Assembly (NCBI GenBank): GCA_963580455.1
Contig: OY756971.1
Span: forward strand, 17,073,001 to 17,137,000
DNA length: 64,000 bases
Direction of reading: 5' to 3'
DNA from: Euonymus europaeus
Lineage: Eukaryota > Streptophyta > Magnoliopsida > Celastrales > Celastraceae
Shown: in pieces, positions 45,527-56,124 of the stretch
How the letters are laid out: every line of letters starts with the position of its first letter
Position numbering within the stretch: position 1 is the first letter of the stretch
The notes under the pieces: model-generated
Database searches by the model: none
Seen by the model: only the letters and a program-made list of their open reading frames with translations
Told to the model about the DNA's origin: nothing
Translations under genes and position numbers: made by a program

Positions 45527-46882
45527 TCACATCAAAAATATTTCCATTTTATTTCGTTGTATCGTTCTCACAAGCTCACAATTCGAAATAAAGATAGTAC
45601 CAGCGTAGTTTAAAGTACACAACTTTAGAAGCTCCACCGATTGCTGCTTCAATGTAGGGCTGCAACCACTTTGTATTACAAGAAGTAGATTTTCTGCCAG
45701 ACCAGCCTCAACCACTAACGAAGCACATTCTTCTGGGGCAAGCTTGCAAACACCCAACAATATGGACAAGGCAGACTTAGTACAGTTCTCTGTGACTCCC
45801 ATCAGCAACTTCATCATATTAGTTATTGTGTTAGGACAATCTTTCAATGCCAGTCTACCCTCTGGAAGGGTTGAAAGGACCTCCAGAATGAAGAGGGCTA
45901 ACTCCAAACACTCATTATTCAAATTTGGTAATAGCTCTACTAATTGAGGAACCACACCTATCCTTACAATCAAGCTCCCAATTGATGGCTCATGTGAACA
46001 AATCGTCTTCAACAAATCTAGTGCAGCCGAAACCCCATTCTGGTCTTTCTTATTCCTAACTAACTTCATTAACCCAACCAAAAGGCTCAAGCTTGACACA
46101 TTCTGTGCCTCAGAGTGCTTACCTTTTATTAACATCCCAATCAATCTAGTGCAATTGATTTTTGTTTCAATTGATCCCTCATTCAACATATCAACCAACA
46201 AGGAAATCTTCTGGGGTTGCATCAAATTCAACCTTGATTCATAATCAAGATCCAAATTCACAAGAATCCCAATTGCCTCTGACCCAACAGAATGCATAGT
46301 GAAATTACCCAACAAAGAACAAATTAAAGTAACACCACCATTACCCACAACAGACTTTCTCGCTGTAGTATGTGCAGTAACGACCTGTCTAAGCTCTTTA
46401 AGAGCTTCAACTCTGGTTTGACCCTTGACTTTCTTCAAGGACTCCAAAAGCTCAATTGCCCTGCCTAGCACATCCTCCGATCTCTTCTTCATTGCTAGAT
46501 ACTTCTGTGAGAACCAGCTATACATCAGCTGCTGGAGAGTCTTGTTTGGCGTTACTGAATCATCCCAGAGCTCCTGCATTGTTGTGGGGCAAGTGTAGTG
46601 GCCTAAAGAAAACCATTTGAGGATGTTGGATCTCTCATATGTCTGGCCAGTACAAAGGGTGACTGGGTCCAGCATTGGCTCCAATGAGACTGGGCAAATA
46701 AACAAGGAAGGCACATCAATAAGTTCAAGCTCTTCGATCATCTTCTTCAGATCCTGTTTCTGAACACCCCCACCACAAATTGCGCCGCCGCCGCCTCCCA
46801 AAATGCCATCTTTGACTGCAGTTTCCAGATCTAGCACCTGCGCACCGCCACCCACATCGAGATCTGGCTGATACATCGGCAT
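45527..46882 (-). CDS. PUB30/31-like: U-box E3 ubiquitin ligase with ARM repeats (PUB30/31-like)
   Basis: A single-exon reading frame of 451 residues with no defects. The start chosen is the ATG at 46882 because it gives the family opening MPMYQP; the frame remains open upstream but without another ATG. A Gly-rich N-terminal linker leads into DLKKMIEELELIDVPSLFIC. The U-box spans about residues 57-131 (PSLFICPVSLEPMLDPVTL, TYERSNILKWF, TCPTTMQELWDDSVTPNKTL). Armadillo-type helical repeats follow, about residues 150-440, ending with SGCSPTLKQQSVELLKLC. The U-box recruits a ubiquitin-charged E2 and the ARM region selects the substrate, usually in the cytosol or at membranes. It closely resembles Arabidopsis PUB30 and PUB31; PUB30 is known from salt-stress responses at germination. 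Same function here is inference. Confidence 0.95.
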   Translation of the reverse strand: MPMYQPDLDVGGGAQVLDLETAVKDGILGGGGGAICGGGVQKQDLKKMIEELELIDVPSLFICPVSLEPMLDPVTLCTGQTYERSNILKWFSLGHYTCPTTMQELWDDSVTPNKTLQQLMYSWFSQKYLAMKKRSEDVLGRAIELLESLKKVKGQTRVEALKELRQVVTAHTTARKSVVGNGGVTLICSLLGNFTMHSVGSEAIGILVNLDLDYESRLNLMQPQKISLLVDMLNEGSIETKINCTRLIGMLIKGKHSEAQNVSSLSLLVGLMKLVRNKKDQNGVSAALDLLKTICSHEPSIGSLIVRIGVVPQLVELLPNLNNECLELALFILEVLSTLPEGRLALKDCPNTITNMMKLLMGVTENCTKSALSILLGVCKLAPEECASLVVEAGLAENLLLVIQSGCSPTLKQQSVELLKLCTLNYAGTIFISNCELVRTIQRNKMEIFLM

Positions 46883-48600
46883 TTTGGAATATCTTTTTGG
46901 AAATACACAAATAGGGAACTGGCAAACAAAGACCACTCAAATCTCAAAGACCTATCATAAACACGAGAACAAGAAGAAGCGTGCGGAAGAGAAAAGGAGA
47001 ATGAAAGAGATAGTAGTAAGAGAAGGAAGAGAAATTGTTTCTTCTTTCTTTCAATAGCAGACGCCAAATATCAAAGGAGACAACTTTTCTCCATTATTTG
47101 CTTTATCATTCTCTCTCTTTGTTTCTGGTCAAAAGAGTGATCAATCTTCATCATCAAAGTCATGATGGGGCAATGTAATCTTCTTCTCTAATACCAAAGT
47201 AACTCACTCAACCTTCCCCTTGAAGCTTCAACCCAAAAAAAAAAATTCAAATCATCAGTCCCGTATCAGGAAAGAAACATAAAAACACAAAAAAGAGAGC
47301 AAATCAAAAGTGACCCTAAAGAGTTCTTTCTAAAAACATAAAATTAAATCCAAAAACCCCACGAATCAACTTTCGAAAATGAAAGAATTGGATTAGTTTG
47401 TTGTAGGCACAACGATTGAAAATAATGCGCTCCACCAGCTACAGAGACACTGTAGAGAAGGAGCGAAATGAAATCTACCAAAACCTAGGGGCAGTTGTGG
47501 AAACTCAATATTATGACCAGAGAGACTGGCTAAAGCCGGTCATTCCATTCAACTATTCTAGGCAACCGTGCACCACCACACGTGCAGCCCCATGTTAGTA
47601 CTAATTTTCTAATTTTTTTTTGTTCTTGCAATTATTCTTTTTTTTCATAATAATATGTAATTATGTTAAAATTGGGTTGACAAGTCAAACTAGAGAAAGA
47701 AAAAAATCGTGGAATAAGGAGAAGGACATGTCCACGTACGCTTGTCTAATTGTTTTTTTTAATTAAATTAATTATACCTTTTTCTAATAATTTTAAGAAT
47801 ATAATTTTTCTTCTAATTATCGCCTTTTCTTTTCGTTCAAGTGTTCGTCCTCGAAAAGTGCGAGGATCAATGAGTACTTTTATTTAAGTTAAAAAGGTAA
47901 AATTATTTTTAATGTTAATTATTAAGTGGCAGCTGAACTTGAAGCCTCGTGGTGCGGGCCCACCCAAACTTTTACTTCTTTTCATAAAGTGCCAGCTCAG
48001 CGTTTGACTGGTTTTCATTGGTCAGTTGTTCTTTTGAATATTTGGATCTGTTTTTTTTCGCGGTTCCCAGTGTTTGGACAATCATGAAGGCAGCATATCC
48101 CTTGTGAACTTCGATGCTTGCTTGCTTTCAGGGTGTACTGATACCGACACGTGCCAGTAGGATTCTTTTTCTCCCTCTTTCTCTGTGCCCCTGCCCCATT
48201 CTGCTCTGGCTTAGGTTTGACGAAACAAACAATGTTGCTTAATCAAAGAATTAAAATAGTGCAACTCTGATGTATAGATTTGACTAATATTTTGTTTGGA
48301 AGTACTAGCTATTAGGTATCTCAATGAATAATATTCCAAAACATGTTTAATATGTGGCGTGTCTAGTTATCATTTTACTCACAAATTTCATTTTTTTTTG
48401 GTAATCTCTCTATTTTTGATCATTTTAAGAGACACGAGCTCTCTTTCTCTCCTTCATTTTCGAATCAATGACCTATCTTCTCTCTCTTCTCTCACCCTCT
48501 CTCTTCCTCATCTTCTCTGTGAGCACAAATAATGAGCAGAGTTCATTTTTTTGGGAAGAAGAAGATTCGTGAAAAAAAAAACACAAAAATAAGGTTTGAT
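46883..48600. other. PUB 5' flank and intergenic DNA
   Basis: The first 150-200 bp contain CT/GA-rich leader-like sequence, probably the PUB 5' UTR. Nothing further is recognisable; small frames (for example 47416-47598 forward) resemble no known family. A TTTCTCTCC/CTCTCTTC-rich stretch lies at about 48438-48525. Confidence 0.4.
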
Positions 48601-48607
48601 TTATGTT

Positions 48608-48735
48608 TTTTCTAGATTTTCTCTAGTTCGTTATTTGAATATTATCATTTTTTCTAGATTTTTATGTTCGTTCTTCGAATCTTGTGTTTTTTTTAGATTT
48701 TTTTTGTTCATTCTTCGAATATCATATTATTTTGG
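48608..48735 (+). repeat. three-copy tandem repeat, unit about 40-42 bp
   Basis: TTCTAGATTTT...GTTCGTT(C)TTCGAATATCA recurs at about 48611, 48653 and 48692 with small length differences. It is T-rich and creates spurious Phe-rich frames. Confidence 0.75.
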
Positions 48736-48782
48736 ATTTTTTTCTTCGGAGGAAGTCAGATATATTTATTCAAGTGCTTTTT

Positions 48783-49030
48783 GAGGGGGAAGACAGAGAA
48801 AAAAAAGATGAAGATTACTTTGGGTGTTATAATGCTCTAATATGGATGTCTAATACATTGATATGAGTGTTTAATGCACTCTCAGATCTACTGGTTTGCT
48901 TATTTTTTGAGGGGGAAGACGAAAGATACAAGATGAGGACTTTTCTGGATATTTTAATGCACTATTGTAGTGTCTAATGTACTGTTATGGATGTTTAATG
49001 CAATGTTTTGGGTAATACACTATTTTTTGG
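48783..49030 (+). repeat. 126-bp imperfect tandem repeat (two copies)
   Basis: GAGGGGGAAGACRRAGA begins each copy (48783 and 48909). Each continues with a GATGARGA block, then several TAATGCACT(C/A)T motifs, ending TATTTTTT. The copies are clearly diverged. Confidence 0.75.
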
Positions 49031-49730
49031 TTTATCACATTGTTTCACAAGATTTTAATGCACTGTTTTATTTATCTTTTGCATGATTTAGCCCCAGACT
49101 TATTTTTTGAACAATTGATGTTATTGTCATTAATGGCAATGCTAGGATTTTTGGTACATTAATGCTATCACATTCTGCTTAAAAAATAACAAACATTAGA
49201 ACAAAGATAAATATATTGAACAATCCTGAGAACATTGTAAAAATTATGACAATACACAATGTAAAAATGCATTGTCACTATAAAAGGTAATGTAATAAGA
49301 CATTGTCAAATGGTCAATCAAAGGTAATAAAACACTATAAAAACACAACGTGATATGACATAGCCATAATAAAACATAGTTTAATAATGTTCTGTCAAAT
49401 AGTCATCACTATGTGATAATACATTGCCAAAAATAAAACACAATGTAATAGGGCTTTGCCATAATAAAACGCAATGTTATAATGTACTGTCAAGGTAAAA
49501 ACATAATGTAATAACAGTGTAATAAAAAGTTAGGACGTTGCAATAAAGGCGAAATAATATTGTAATAAAAGCCCAGAACAATGTAATAGGACACATAATT
49601 GTGTACTAAAACTCTTCATGACACTGTAATAAGGTGCCCAAAATAGTGTAGTAAATAGATCAAATGTTTTAAACACTAAAAACATTATTTTCAAAGAACA
49701 ATGTGATAATGAACAATCCGTTAAAAAGTA
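48940..49730. repeat. array of short motifs in inverted orientation (foldback-like)
   Basis: In the left part (about 48940-49080) motifs such as TTTAATGCAATGTTT and TTATCACATTGTTTCAC recur. In the right part (about 49240-49720) the same words appear inverted (AACAATGTGATAA, ACAATGTAATAGGAC, CACAATGTAATAGGGC). More than ten copies are visible. There is no coding potential. It could be the subterminal repeats of a foldback or Mutator-like element, but I could not fix ends or a target duplication. Confidence 0.5.
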
Positions 49731-50440
49731 TTGACAATGAATCTTGTTGGTAAGAGTTTTGCATACTGATTTTAAATATATAATTTTTTTTTCAAATCTA
49801 ACATGTATTTTGAGAGATGAATTATTTTAAAATTATGTTTAACAAAAAATGAAAGCATTGAAGAGAAATAAAGAGATTTGCATGTCTTAAAAACTTTTTT
49901 GGAATTGTCAATCTTTCGAAATTCTCACGTGTTATCTTTTATTAATATTTATCAATTTTTAAATTTTGAAAATTTGAAATTTCAAAAACATGTGAGACTG
50001 GGGCACTTTTGTACCAAAATTTTTGTTGTTGATAAACTTTTCATGTCACTATCCTAGTCACCATGTCCACATATATTAGGGGTGCTACAGTGTTGGGACG
50101 TTTAGTATTTTCGTTTGTCTGGTCTCGGACCATAATTTAACTGGAGATTTTGAGGTTGATTGATAAAATGAAATTTATGTACTTTAAAGTTTATTGTAAA
50201 ATTTTGTTTATATTCAGTATAATCTATTGCAGATCTTTTTTTTTCATAATTTTTTTTAAAATATTTTATCTCTCAAAATTCAATTGTAGATTTTTAAAAA
50301 ATTGCATATTCGAACACAACACGTACAATTCTTTGTAATAATACTCATTATCGATAGTTTTAAATGTACTTTTTAATTACATTATTTTTCAAAAACAATG
50401 CAATTAGTAAATATATTATGTAATCGTGTTTTTTCATTAC

Positions 50441-50680
50441 TATAACCCAAAAAATAAGTGTTAAACCCTAAATGAAACGGATTCGCTAAACCCTAATGAG
50501 CTCTTGTATTGTATTTTCATGCTATAACATAAACAATAAGTGTTAAACTCTAAGGGGAACGGATTCGCTAAACCTTCATGGGCTCGTTTATTGGATTTCC
50601 ATGTTGTAACCTAAACAATAAGTGTTAAACCTTAAGGAGAATAGATTCGCTAAACCCTAATGGATTTATGTATGATTTGC
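50441..50680 (+). repeat. 82-bp tandem repeat, three copies, with telomere-box motifs
   Basis: AATAAGTGTTAAAC recurs at 50453, 50535 and 50617, a constant spacing of 82 bp. Each unit also carries GATTCGCTAAACC. The units contain AAACCCTAA, identical to the plant telo-box; it is exact in copy 1 (twice) and copy 3 (once), elsewhere mutated. Confidence 0.88.
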
Positions 50681-51312
50681 ATACTTAAAGGGCACTTATG
50701 TAATTTAACTAATAAAAAATTAACTTAATTACAAAAAAACCTAAAAACTAGACCTAATTATAAATAAATTTAAATGAGTGATCTTACCCTTAATAAGTCT
50801 CATAAATTACACCTACCTACAATTGTCTACTTTTATTATACAAATACTTTTGTGTTGTGACTTATGAGTCTTGGCATCTGTATATATGAAAAAGACTCGT
50901 GATTTAAAGTTCAAGCGTATATAAAAGATCAGTCATGCTCTAGAGAGGGATCCCGTACCAAACATTGTGTGCGGGATGTCATTTATGTCCATTGGATCAA
51001 ATAAATGGTCAGATTTACACAACCCAGTTAAAGCTTTAGACCCAGTGAGAAGACCCGAAAGCTTGCCTCTCCCGTGAAACATCGACATCCATAACCCACC
51101 CCTCAGTCTCCTTCATATCTCTGATTTTGTAGGTCGCTTCCAATCTCTGTCGAAGCCTTTGTTTTTGAGACTCGCTTTCGACCTCTATCAAAGTTGAGGC
51201 ACGAAAGGGAGCTCTCGGGTCTTCCTTATCATCGACCCATATTCCGATCTTCGACCTCTGATCTGGGCTGACTTTTGATCTTTAATGCTCGATCGACTTT
51301 GAAATTGGTATT

Positions 51313-51522
51313 GCGCACTTCTGTTTCTTCGATTTTAGTGGTCCGATGGTGATGTTAGTGGTCTAATGTCCATTTGTTTGAGAAACCGAGTAGTTCCGGT
51401 ACTTCGATTTCGGCACCGCGCACTTCTGTGTTTTCGATTATGGTAGTCCGATTATCATGTTAGTGGTCTAATGCCCATTTGTTTGAGAACCCGAGTAGTT
51501 CCGTTACTTTGATTTTGGCTTC
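51313..51522 (+). repeat. 105-bp tandem duplication
   Basis: Copies at 51313-51417 and 51418-51522 share GCGCACTTCTGTNTNTTCGAT, GATGTTAGTGGTCTAATG and CGAGTAGTTCCG. The upstream sequence (50950-51300) is richer in C and in GATC/TCGA words than its surroundings and looks like an untranslated leader, but no gene follows. Confidence 0.85.
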
Positions 51523-53559
51523 CTCCTGTTTGAGAGACTTTTGGATATTTTGTTTTTTTTACACTGTTGAAATGATTAAGTTTAATCTCATTGTTCCATT
51601 AAATGTATTTTTATCTTTAATCTCAGTGTTCTCTCTTTACATGTTTCTATGGATTAGGTGATTTGAGTAAAATGCCTTGTTTTGGAGAGCATTTTTGGGT
51701 ATATTGTATTATATGGATTAGCTGATTTGAGTAACTACTGGAGCTGTCTTGTTGTAAAAAGCTTGTGTAATGTAGTTTGTTCAATCTCCTATTTGAAGCG
51801 TTGTTCTTATAGACATTTTGATGAAGCTTATTAAATTGCTCTTGGCTGCTGCTGCTACTAATATTTCATTACCATGCATTACAGCTAACATAGATGTTGG
51901 AGCCTTTTGGTTTAAAGTAAATATGAACTGCTGATATTTCATTATCATGTCATTTGCTCATAGTGCTGCTTGATGGAATTGAACACCTATCTTTCACAAT
52001 GACATGAACACAAGCTAGACAATTCTAGGCAATACACTGGCAGAAGTTGCTTTATACACTAACAAGCTGGGCATACATTAAGTGTGAAGAATTTCAACCC
52101 TGCAAAGGTGGTCATTAACATAAATTGGAGCAACCCAACAGTTCATTAACATCAAGCTAGTGACATCAAAGATATTTTAATTCAACCCTGCAACCAGTGA
52201 CATCAAACCTATTTAAATTAACATAAGTTGGGCATACACTAATAAAAGTAGTAATTTCAACTTACAAAAGCAGATCATTAAAATAAAGCTAGTGATATCA
52301 AAGTCGTGCTTGATAAATTTAGACCTAAATCTCTATTAAAAATTCAAGTTCATAAAAAGAGGTCACTTAGTTATTATTTAATTGCCAATGTCATGTCTGC
52401 TGTCTTTTGGGCACACGAATTCGGGAAGGGCCATTCTCAATGAAAGTATTAATGATGAAAACTCATGATTTCAACCCCACGTGTACACAGAAGATGAAGG
52501 TCCTAACTCATAAGTTTGGACCTAAATCTCTATTGATATTTCAGGTTCACAATAAGAGATTTCTCATCCCTTATAAGATAGAGTAATAATCCATACTATT
52601 TCGAAGTGAGATTTTATTAATTTTCTATGACTCTGCATTTTATTGGGTCGTGGCTCATTAATGTACTAGTCGTCCCTGCACACCCTTTTACCATAGAAAA
52701 ATAGTCATGTGGGTTATTTCTTATCTAAAAACTGTTGAATCAAATCAACTACCTCCAGCTTGGAAAGTGCGACAACTAGAGATGTTAGCTTATTTGTGCT
52801 TTAGTTATAAATTTGGTGTGTATTCGTTAAAGAGAATGTTATTGATCAGTAGGTTTATTTGGTCAGTACAGTAACATGAAGTTAATTAGTAGCTAATCTT
52901 CCTATTTTTTTTCTTTCTTTCTGTAAGAGTGGTTGCATTCCCAATCCTCAATGATTTGTTCTTCCATATGTGTAGGATCAGAACCTTGTGTAATTCCATG
53001 TTGTACTTGTATTTAGACCTTGTTCTATTGTCCCAAATTTACTTTTTTTCTCATATCGGATTGTGTTCTCTTGATCCTCCCTGAAATAACGTCCATGACA
53101 AACATTACATGATTAAACAAAAAAAAAATGGTATGACTGGTCCTAAGCAAATATTGGTGAATATATCTTGATAAAGCTTAAAACTCATAGGTCTTGAAGG
53201 AATCTTATTCAGTTAGAATCATGTCTACTTGTCTACATATTTCGGTAACCTACAAAAGAATCAAAGCTAAGTAGAGGTCCCCTAGTTGTTTCTTAGGAAA
53301 GATGTTCTGATGCCTAAGTCAGTTTGGTATATGTGTTTAGCTAAAAAGGTTGCTCGATATCTGAGCTCTCACTCCTTAACCAATTGTAATATGAAAAGTG
53401 AATCTATATTTTACTTGGAAAAAAGCTACTTATATAAAACCCCTAATAATAATTGTTGTCATAACTGTCCTGAACACTTCCTGGGAAGTTGAATCGTCTT
53501 TCTTGATTAGTTGAATTGTCCCATTTAAATGAGGGGTCACCTGGTAGGCCAAGGTTCTA
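51523..53559. other. no gene; dispersed imperfect duplications
   Basis: AT-rich sequence without convincing coding frames. Imperfect direct repeats include GACCTAAATCTCTATT...TTCA(A/G)GTTCA at 52317-52361 and 52514-52558, and GGGCATACA(T/C)TAA...AATTTCAAC at about 52066-52105 and 52226-52262. They suggest a decayed, locally duplicated repeat element. Confidence 0.4.
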
Positions 53560-54060
53560 TGATGGGCATTTTATCGAGGTGTCCTTGATGGACCATGGTC
53601 ATCTCTATAGTCTAGGTATATCAGGTTCATCAACTTAGTAACTCATGTGACTGCTCACTCGTTTTGGGTGAATTTTACAAACATGTCTTCCTTTTATTGG
53701 GAGGGATAATTTGGGTATTTTCAATGCCCATATGTCTTTTCCTCCTTGGTCAATGTGATTGGCTATGGTGGAGGCATGTAATCATTACTATGCATTTAAT
53801 GTCAGAATGTCTAGTCAAAACAGTAGATCAACGCTTCTGATTTGGTAATCCCAACGATCACTCATCTATGGTCGTATATCTATCTTGGTCTTCAACTATA
53901 AAAGGGGAAAGAACTTGTCTCATTCTTCACACTCCCACTTTTTTATTCATCTTATCAAGCAAGCATTCTTCTCTTACCAAGCAACAATCCCTTTCTTAAT
54001 CGAGCAAACATGTTATTTTGACTTCACTGATCGGTATTTGCTTAACCTCTGGTGATTCAT
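53560..54060 (+). repeat. possible LTR with TATA box
   Basis: ACTATAAAAGGGGAAAG at about 53895 is a good TATA box. It is followed by a CA/CT-rich leader (TTCTTCACACTCCCAC) and later by the coding relic at 54650-55147. The layout resembles the LTR and leader of a gypsy-type element, but no paired LTR, primer site or target duplication was found. Confidence 0.35.
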
Positions 54061-54649
54061 TATAGACATGGGTAACATAGCAGAGTATATGGCGATGAAT
54101 GCTACACTTGCTCCTCGGGTATCAAAAAGAAAGAGGTCGTGTAAGGCCAATGCAACAATGAAGTCCTGTGTTGTGGTTATCAAGGAGACCTGTGCTGTAA
54201 AGAGAGCACTTACAAGCCATACCCCCTCTAGAATCACAGTTTATCGAACTCCTCATCCTCAATCATCAACTCATTTTTCTGAGGAAACTATCATCCTCAT
54301 CTTAGTCTTTGAGGCTAATATCCTGGGAGGACATTACTTGACATAAGCCACGATGAAATATGAGCCAAACTGATCGGATCGTAAATCATGAAATTGTAAT
54401 TGAGATGTTGAAGTATCTCTCCAAACTTGTTGACTACATTAGGTTGGTTGACCTCACTTCCATAGAGAAACTAAATCAAATCAATTCCCTCTTCATGCAG
54501 TTATGACTTCCCACCTTAGCTTGGTAGGTCTTTTTATCTTTCAAATTTTCTAATACTTTTTCTCCCTTTTAGGGCGCGGTGAACTTTTGTGCTATACCTG
54601 TCAACATTGCTCAATTTTCTTATGGGAAATCATTCAAAAGGAGTGAGCT

Positions 54650-55147
54650 GACACTGTTGAGGAGAGGGAGGCCACATTGAAGAATTACCTCTCCTCGATT
54701 AAGATTGATTTGTTCGAGATCCTGCAGTCTTATGCCTAATAGAAGGAGAAGAGTGCCCAACAGAAGAGGGAACTTTGGGCCTTTGTGTCTAGACTAGAGA
54801 AAAAGTTGAAGACTGCCAAGGAGACCTATCAAAGTCTATTGTCTAAGTTTGAGAATGAAGGAAGATAGAAGTTCAAAAGTATGAAGAACTTCGATTTGCT
54901 CATAGGCAAGAAGGTTGCTTTAGCTTCTATGGTGAGGGTCAAGGAGTCTAGGAAGTTGTTCTTCAAGGTCGGTCTGGACTTTTTGGTCCTTACTCCTCTA
55001 TTTCCTTCTTTGATGGGTTTAGATAACCTAGAGGAAATCCTTATAGCTTACCAAAAGGTTGAGAATGAAATGACCATGGATGAATCCTCTAATGAGGAGA
55101 CGAAGATCATGGAAGAAGAGGCGATTATGCAGAAGGGGCGATCGTAG
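54650..55147 (+). pseudogene. coiled-coil gag-like relic of a gypsy-type element
   Basis: One frame reads EEREATLKNYLSSIKIDLFE, two adjacent stops, KRELWAFVSRLEKKLKTAKE, a stop, then an open part from ATG 54881 (MKNFDLLIGKKVALASMVR ... GLDNLEEILIAYQKVENE). Charged heptads suggest coiled coils, as in the extended N-terminal proteins of some plant gypsy elements. The assignment to gypsy is inference; the sequence is too decayed to be sure. Confidence 0.4.
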
Positions 55148-55435
55148 TGGATACACCTTCTCTTCTTATCCTTGTTGAGCAAACCCTAGGTGGCCATAGT
55201 TGATCATGTTCTCCCTCTAGAGGCTATCTCTCCAGCTCTCCTATTCAAACTAGCATAGATATAACCTAGAAAAATGAGTGAAAACTTTGTAAAGGCATTG
55301 TATTGTTTAGATTTGGACCTCATGTATGCATTTCCTTTTTGAATGAATGAATTAATAGTCCTCAATTAAACTTGCAAACTTTTAACTTAGAAAACATTTT
55401 TTAACTTTCTACTTTTATTGAGATGGCCCTCATTT

Positions 55436-55466
55436 GGGGGGGGGGGGGGGGAGGGTGGGGGGTGTG
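55436..55466 (+). repeat. poly-G tract
   Basis: Sixteen consecutive G, then A, GGG, T, and GGGGGG. It can form a G-quadruplex on the forward strand. Such runs are also prone to assembly or sequencing error, so its exact length is doubtful. Confidence 0.9.
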
Positions 55467-56124
55467 TGAATTTTAGTTTCCCAAGTTTTTGTACCAAGGA
55501 CATTCTTCATGGTTAGTTTACTTGGTCTAGCCGAGATGATTTTTATAACTTGGTAATTCTTCGAGTTTTCTGATTGTTAGAAATTGATTAGAATGATTTT
55601 TTACCTACCAATTTCCACTTGAAATTACCTAACGTGATCCAAGCGGAAGTCTTCCCTACCACGTCATCACATTGGTAAGATTGCTTCTTTATTTAGATTG
55701 TTCTTCAAGTGTTTAGCACTTGAGACATTATCTTTTAATTAGGAGCAAGTATTATCCTCCTTGGTCTGACCGAGGTGAATTTTACTACTCCTCATTGGAC
55801 ACCTCTTCGCAAATTATTCCGTGTGTTATAAGTTTTCAACCAGTTTAATGGACCGATTAACTTCACTTGGATTTTATTCAAGGTGTGTCCTTAGATTCAT
55901 GATTTCACATAAGTTGGAATACTACTCTAGTATCCTTTTAGTGAGCTTATTGCTCGATCAACTCCTCTTTTATGTCTTACATCATTTGTGTTAAGGTGAG
56001 AATAACTATCATCACTTTGTTGCTTTAATCGAACATACTTTTATTGATGCTAGAAAAGAATAACTTAATACAAAGATGGTTCATCTTAGAACTAGACATA
56101 ATATCTTCTAAGGTTGTTAACATT

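Noticed and set aside
46883..46936. Extended N-terminus for the PUB protein
   Set aside because: The open frame upstream of 46882 has no ATG, and the family starts with MPM-x-QP.
50441..50680. CRISPR-like spaced repeats
   Set aside because: The 82-bp units are ordinary tandem repeats with similar, not unique, spacers, in a eukaryotic genome.
54064..54346. 92-codon forward frame after the TATA-containing segment
   Set aside because: Possibly part of the retroelement leader, but no domain is visible and the reverse strand is equally open.
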